A stretch of DNA of 63,156 nt from Methanoculleus chikugoensis. GTDB taxonomy: Archaea; Halobacteriota; Methanomicrobia; Methanomicrobiales; Methanoculleaceae. Within the stretch, counting starts at the first letter, position 1; every line of letters starts with the position of its first letter. The stretch covers positions 1-63,156 of the forward strand of contig NZ_FMID01000035.1 of the NCBI RefSeq assembly GCF_900095385.1, in the 5' to 3' direction. A program made the translations under genes and the position numbers. Below the pieces are notes generated by a model, which was given only the letters and a program-made list of their open reading frames with translations, was not told the DNA's origin and ran no database searches. Positions 59,342-63,156 of the stretch are shown here, in pieces.

Positions 59342-62056
59342 GTGGCACATTCAGAGGACTCAAAGAGTGCGGTGCGCACCGTAACGCCGGATCGGGGGGT
59401 TCACGAACGCATGGCAGCCATCCTGGCCGAGAACGAGGCACTCCGGTGCGAGAATGCCGCTCTAAAGTCCGTAAAGGATGCGCTCCGGGAGAGCGAGGAA
59501 CGTTACCGGCGCCTCTTCGAGGACGACCTCACCGGGGATGTTGTCGTTGCCCCGGACGGTCGGATACTCTCCTGCAATCCGGCGTTCGCAAGGATATTCG
59601 GTTTTGCCTCAAGGGAAGAGGCCCCGGGTACCGATATCCGGGATCTCTTCGAGGATCCCGGTGACCTGGACCGGGTCGTCGCAACCCTCCGGATGGAAGG
59701 AAAGATAGAGAACGTAGGCCGGAGACGGAGACGCCGGGACGGAACCCGCATCCATGTCGTGGAGAACGTGGTCGGGCGCTTCGGCCCCGGCGGCGAACTG
59801 CTCGAGATCCAGGGCTACATCTACGACGACTCGGAGCGCAAACGGGCGGAGGAGGCCCTCCGGGAGAACATGGAGAGGTACCGCCAGGCGCTCGACAACC
59901 CGCTCACCGGCTACGCTTACTGCGAGATCGTCGTCGATGCTGCTGGAAAGCCTGCTGATTACATTTATCTGGAGGTTAACCGGGCGTTTGAGCTCTTTAC
60001 CGGGCTTAGAAGGGAAAAGGTCGTGAACCGGCGGGTGACTGAAGTTCTCCCCCCGGATGAGGCTGCCGGAATCATTGCAATCTACGGAAACGTTGCACTG
60101 ACGGGAGCATCTACGGCGTTTCAGTACCCTGTGCCGACTCTTGCGAAATGGTTCGAGGTCACCGCGTTTTCGCATCAACGGGGACGCGTTACAACCTTCT
60201 TCACCGACATCACCGAGCGCAAACGGGCGGAGGAGGCTCTCCGGGAGAGCGAGGAGCGTTACCGTCGCCTCTTCGAAGACGATCTCACGGGGGACTTCCT
60301 CACCGCCGCGGATGGCCGGATAATCGCCTGCAACCCGGCGTTCGTCAGGATGTTCGGGTTTGATTCCGTAGATGACGCACTGGACACCGATATCCGCGAC
60401 CTCTATGAAGATCCCCGTGACCGGGACATGCTCCTCGCACGCCTGCAGCGGGACGGGAAAGTTGAGAACGAGGGAAGGGTCCGGAAGCGCCGGGACGGGA
60501 CACGCATCCATGTCATAGAGAACGTGGTCGGATGCTTCAGCGCGGACGGCGAACTACTCGAGACCCAGGGGTACGCCTACGACGATTCGGAGCGCAAACG
60601 GGCAGAAGATGCCCTCCGGGAGAGCATGGAGTGGTACCGGCAGGCGCTCGATAACCCGCTTGTCGCGTATGTTTTCTGCGAGATCATCGCCGATGACACC
60701 GGGAAACCCGTCGATGTTGTCTATTTGAAGATTAACAAGGCGTTTGAACAGTTTACAGGGCTTGTTCGGGAGGATGTCCTGAACCGGCGGGCGACTGAGA
60801 TCTTCGCCCCGGAGGATATCAGCGACCTTATTGCGATCTACGGGAACGTGGCATTGACAGGCGAATCGACGACATTCCAGTACCCACTGCCTTCCCTATC
60901 GAGATGGTATGAAGTCACTGCGTTCTCGTCGCAACAGGGACATGTTACAGCATTCTTCACCGACATCACGGGGCGCAAACTGGCTGAGGAAGCTCTCCAG
61001 GAGAGCGAAGAGCGGTTCCGGGCGGTCCTTGAGAACTCGCTCGACGCGGCCTACCGCCGCAACCTTCAGGCCGACCGCTACGATTACATGAGCCCGGCGA
61101 TCGAGGAGATCCTTGGGTTCACCCCGGAAGAGATGAGCGCGATGAACCTCGAAGAGATCATAGGGCGCATCCATCCCGATGACCGCCCGGCAGTCGAGGC
61201 GGAACTGGACGCCGCTGTTGCCTCAGGGAGATGCCTCCTCGTATACCGGTTTCTGGCGAAAAACGGGGAGTATCGCTGGCTTGAAGACCACCTCATGGTG
61301 ATCCGTGATCCCGGCGGCCGGCCGCTCTACCGGGGCGGCATCGTCCGCGACGTCACCGGGCGAAAGGAGGCCGAGGCGGAGCTCGTCCGGGTACACCGGG
61401 AGGCGAACCTCTACCTCGATATCCTGACCCACGATATCGGGAACACGGAGAACGTCTCGAACCTCTATGCCGACCTGCTCGTCGACTCCGTGGAGGGCGA
61501 AGCGGCCGGATACGCGGCGAACCTGAAGGGGAGCATAACAAAGAGCATCGCGATCCTCGGCATCGTCTCCAAGATCCGGCGGATTCACGCCGGACCGCCC
61601 GAGCTCCGGTCGGTCGACCTCGATGCGGTTATTCGAACCGAGATAGACCACTTCCCGGCCGTCCCCATCAGTTACGAGGGTGCATCGTGCAAGGTCGTTG
61701 CCGACGATCTCCTCTGCGAGGTCTTCACGAACCTGATCGGCAACGCCGTCAAGCACGGCGGCCCCGGCGTCGCCGTAACCGTCCGGGTCGAAGAGCAGAA
61801 CGGCGAGGTGCTGGTGACGGTCGCGGATACCGGCCGGGGCGTCCCGGACAATCAGAAAGAGGAGATATTTCACCGCTACGAAAGAAAGCAACGGGGCGTG
61901 GGCGAGGGACTCGGGCTCTACCTCGTGCAGATCCTCATCGACCGATACGGTGGGAGGATCTGGGTCGAAGACCGGGTGCCGGGGCATCCGGAAGAGGGAG
62001 CGGCATTCTCCTTCCTGCTCCGGGAGACAGATGCCGTCCATCCTTCCGGCCGTTGA
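59342..62056 (+). CDS. multi-PAS sensor histidine kinase
   Basis: 904 residues from a GTG. A coiled start (about 20-50) leads into five PAS domains. PAS1 and PAS3 both have R-Y-R-R-L-F-E-D-D-L-T-G-D, and PAS2 and PAS4 both have Y-R-Q-A-L-D-N-P-L, so a two-domain unit is duplicated. PAS5 begins near residue 555. The kinase core has H-D-I-G-N near residue 697, N-L-I-G-N-A-V-K-H near residue 799 and D-T-G-R-G near residue 829. No membrane helix is seen, so sensing is cytoplasmic. No response regulator is adjacent. Confidence 0.93.
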   Translation: MAHSEDSKSAVRTVTPDRGVHERMAAILAENEALRCENAALKSVKDALRESEERYRRLFEDDLTGDVVVAPDGRILSCNPAFARIFGFASREEAPGTDIRDLFEDPGDLDRVVATLRMEGKIENVGRRRRRRDGTRIHVVENVVGRFGPGGELLEIQGYIYDDSERKRAEEALRENMERYRQALDNPLTGYAYCEIVVDAAGKPADYIYLEVNRAFELFTGLRREKVVNRRVTEVLPPDEAAGIIAIYGNVALTGASTAFQYPVPTLAKWFEVTAFSHQRGRVTTFFTDITERKRAEEALRESEERYRRLFEDDLTGDFLTAADGRIIACNPAFVRMFGFDSVDDALDTDIRDLYEDPRDRDMLLARLQRDGKVENEGRVRKRRDGTRIHVIENVVGCFSADGELLETQGYAYDDSERKRAEDALRESMEWYRQALDNPLVAYVFCEIIADDTGKPVDVVYLKINKAFEQFTGLVREDVLNRRATEIFAPEDISDLIAIYGNVALTGESTTFQYPLPSLSRWYEVTAFSSQQGHVTAFFTDITGRKLAEEALQESEERFRAVLENSLDAAYRRNLQADRYDYMSPAIEEILGFTPEEMSAMNLEEIIGRIHPDDRPAVEAELDAAVASGRCLLVYRFLAKNGEYRWLEDHLMVIRDPGGRPLYRGGIVRDVTGRKEAEAELVRVHREANLYLDILTHDIGNTENVSNLYADLLVDSVEGEAAGYAANLKGSITKSIAILGIVSKIRRIHAGPPELRSVDLDAVIRTEIDHFPAVPISYEGASCKVVADDLLCEVFTNLIGNAVKHGGPGVAVTVRVEEQNGEVLVTVADTGRGVPDNQKEEIFHRYERKQRGVGEGLGLYLVQILIDRYGGRIWVEDRVPGHPEEGAAFSFLLRETDAVHPSGR

Positions 62057-62228
62057 GCGTTCACGTCTTCGTCTCGTTCTCCGTTTCGGCGGCGGCGGTG
62101 GGGGCAGGGGATACGTTACAGGTTTGCGTAGGGGGAAGTCATGCGTGCGCGGGAGAATCAGGCGGGGTCCTGCCCGGAGCCGCACGATCTCTCGGACACA
62201 AGATGAGATGAGCCGGTCGATGCCCGTA

Positions 62229-63071
62229 TTACCCGGTTTCCCGGATCACCGCCGCTCTCCACTCTACCCCGTGGAGCCCGGCCGTCGCCCAGGCAATCTC
62301 CTTCTGCACCGCCTCGCCGCCGTCGGCGGCAAACCCGTAGGTCGCGGTGCCGTAACGCTCGCCGGCGACCCGGCGGGCCACGTCAAGCAGGTCCGGGTAA
62401 TCGGCGAAGAGCGGGTCATCAAACGTCATCCTCCCGATCTGGGCCGGGTCGGTGTCGTAGATCACCCTCCCGTCCGTCTGGATGACCATCACCTGGTACG
62501 GGGTGCCGTTCACCGCCGGTTCGGCGATGCCTGCAACCAGGGCCTCCGGCCGGAAGACGACGGAGGCGAACCCGGCAAAAAGCCCTTCGTTCGTGAAGAT
62601 GGGTGCCACGATGACCGTCGCCGGAATGTTTTCCGCGACCGTGATCACCTCGCTCATGATCGGCCGCTTCGTCGCGAGGACGTGCCGGACATGGGCCTGG
62701 CCACCGATCTCCGCACCCTCGATATCGCGGTACGCCGTCGGTTCGGCGGCGAGAATCGTGCCTCCTGCGTCGCTGACCGTGCAGTCGACGATTGACGGGT
62801 CGGTGGCGGAGAGGTTCGCAAGGATCCCGTGAGCGTCGGCGTCGGAGAGATCGGTCTTTCCGAGTTCGAACGCGGCATGCGCCAGGCGGTTGTCCAGGGC
62901 CTCGAGCGCCGCTGTGATGTCGGACTGCAGGTGGATGAGGAGCGTCGCAGCATCCTCCTCGGCCACGGAGGCAGGCGGCGGCGCCGGCTGGTTCAGCGCA
63001 GCAAAACCGGTGCCGACGGCGACCAGGGCCGCCAGAGCGGCAACGATCCACGGGTATGATTGAGAATTCAT
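62229..63071 (-). CDS. membrane-anchored Cache-domain sensor protein
   Basis: 280 residues. An N-terminal helix (about 8-26) anchors an extracellular dCache-like domain, with Y-R-D-I-E-G-A near residue 113, P-I-F-T-N-E-G-L-F-A-G near residue 154 and V-I-Q-T-D-G-R-V-I-Y-D near residue 193. There is no second membrane helix and no kinase or methyl-accepting part, so it would act as a ligand-binding partner, perhaps with the convergent PAS kinase. TATA-like AATATTTAAC at about 63106 supports the start. Confidence 0.8.
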   Translation of the reverse strand: MNSQSYPWIVAALAALVAVGTGFAALNQPAPPPASVAEEDAATLLIHLQSDITAALEALDNRLAHAAFELGKTDLSDADAHGILANLSATDPSIVDCTVSDAGGTILAAEPTAYRDIEGAEIGGQAHVRHVLATKRPIMSEVITVAENIPATVIVAPIFTNEGLFAGFASVVFRPEALVAGIAEPAVNGTPYQVMVIQTDGRVIYDTDPAQIGRMTFDDPLFADYPDLLDVARRVAGERYGTATYGFAADGGEAVQKEIAWATAGLHGVEWRAAVIRETG

Positions 63072-63080
63072 CAAAACCAC

Positions 63081-63156
63081 TCGGTACAGAAAAAAGGATC
63101 GTGGAATATTTAACTTTCGGGGGTGAAGGGGGCGGAGCGGGCAGTCCCCGGTCTTC
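63081..63156. other. right-edge region with promoter of the Cache gene
   Basis: The sequence GAATATTTAACTTT at about 63105-63118 looks like a TATA box for the minus-strand Cache gene. Nothing else can be supported before the edge. Confidence 0.35.

Overview
The window reads as a high-GC chromosome segment of a euryarchaeon. Archaeal hallmarks are TFB, aIF5B, ribosomal proteins S6e and S8e, SRP19, Gar1, the cupin-type phosphoglucose isomerase, RIO2 kinase, TrmB-family regulators, a geranylgeranyl reductase for ether lipids, and TATA-type promoters. A single-domain NrpR-like protein, an anaerobic (cobalt-early) cobalamin pathway and several COG1361 and PAS-rich sensor proteins point to a methanogen. 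Methanomicrobiales, Methanoculleus-like, is my inference from gene content and style. No methanogenesis gene lies in the window, so this rests on context.

Layout. 1-5.1 kb: start of an RND-type exporter, a decayed HTH_10 regulator, a TrmB regulator, a lipoprotein serpin and an NRAMP-like transporter lacking the canonical metal motif. 5.5-16.4 kb: mostly housekeeping (tRNA-His, aIF5B, S6e, a radical SAM enzyme, a 5'-nucleotidase-like enzyme, S8e, HypB, then SRP19-PHP-Gar1-TFB and tRNA-Ala). 16.4-21 kb: a tRNA-like remnant, two frameshifted genes, a beta-propeller protein, an acyltransferase, a YhfC-type membrane protein and a run of hairpins. 21-28 kb: ThiL-DUF460-RIO2 operon, a TtuA/Ncs6 thiolase, a GC-rich hairpin element, and a COG1361 surface protein co-transcribed with cupin PGI. 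28.1-29.3 kb: a TnpB-only IS200/IS605-type element wedged between two divergent genes. 29.3-46.5 kb: TrmB, NrpR-like protein, an FAD disulfide reductase with an unknown partner, a CBS-containing Mn pyrophosphatase, a four-gene COG1361-ABC export operon, MarC-PAP2, an archaellin-like secreted protein, NfeD-stomatin and an orphan substrate-binding lipoprotein. 46.8-51 kb: site-2 protease, RNase HII, TrkA, ferredoxin and geranylgeranyl reductase. 51.1-56.8 kb: overlapping cobalamin operon cbiT-L-F-G-H-C-D-E. 56.8-63.1 kb: truncated IS5-type transposase, two DNA methyltransferases without a visible nuclease, a five-PAS histidine kinase and a Cache-domain sensor.

The strongest working units are the cbi operon (ring methylation, extrusion and rearrangement steps of cobalamin synthesis), the COG1361-ATPase-two-permease operon, the NfeD/stomatin pair, and the paired ferredoxin/geranylgeranyl reductase. 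The most unusual stretches are the TnpB insertion between two promoters, the cluster of frameshifted genes at 0.8-1.1 and 16.5-18.7 kb, the nested hairpin element at 25.75-25.9 kb, and the orphan methyltransferase pair beside a transposase scar. I found no CRISPR array and no rRNA gene.
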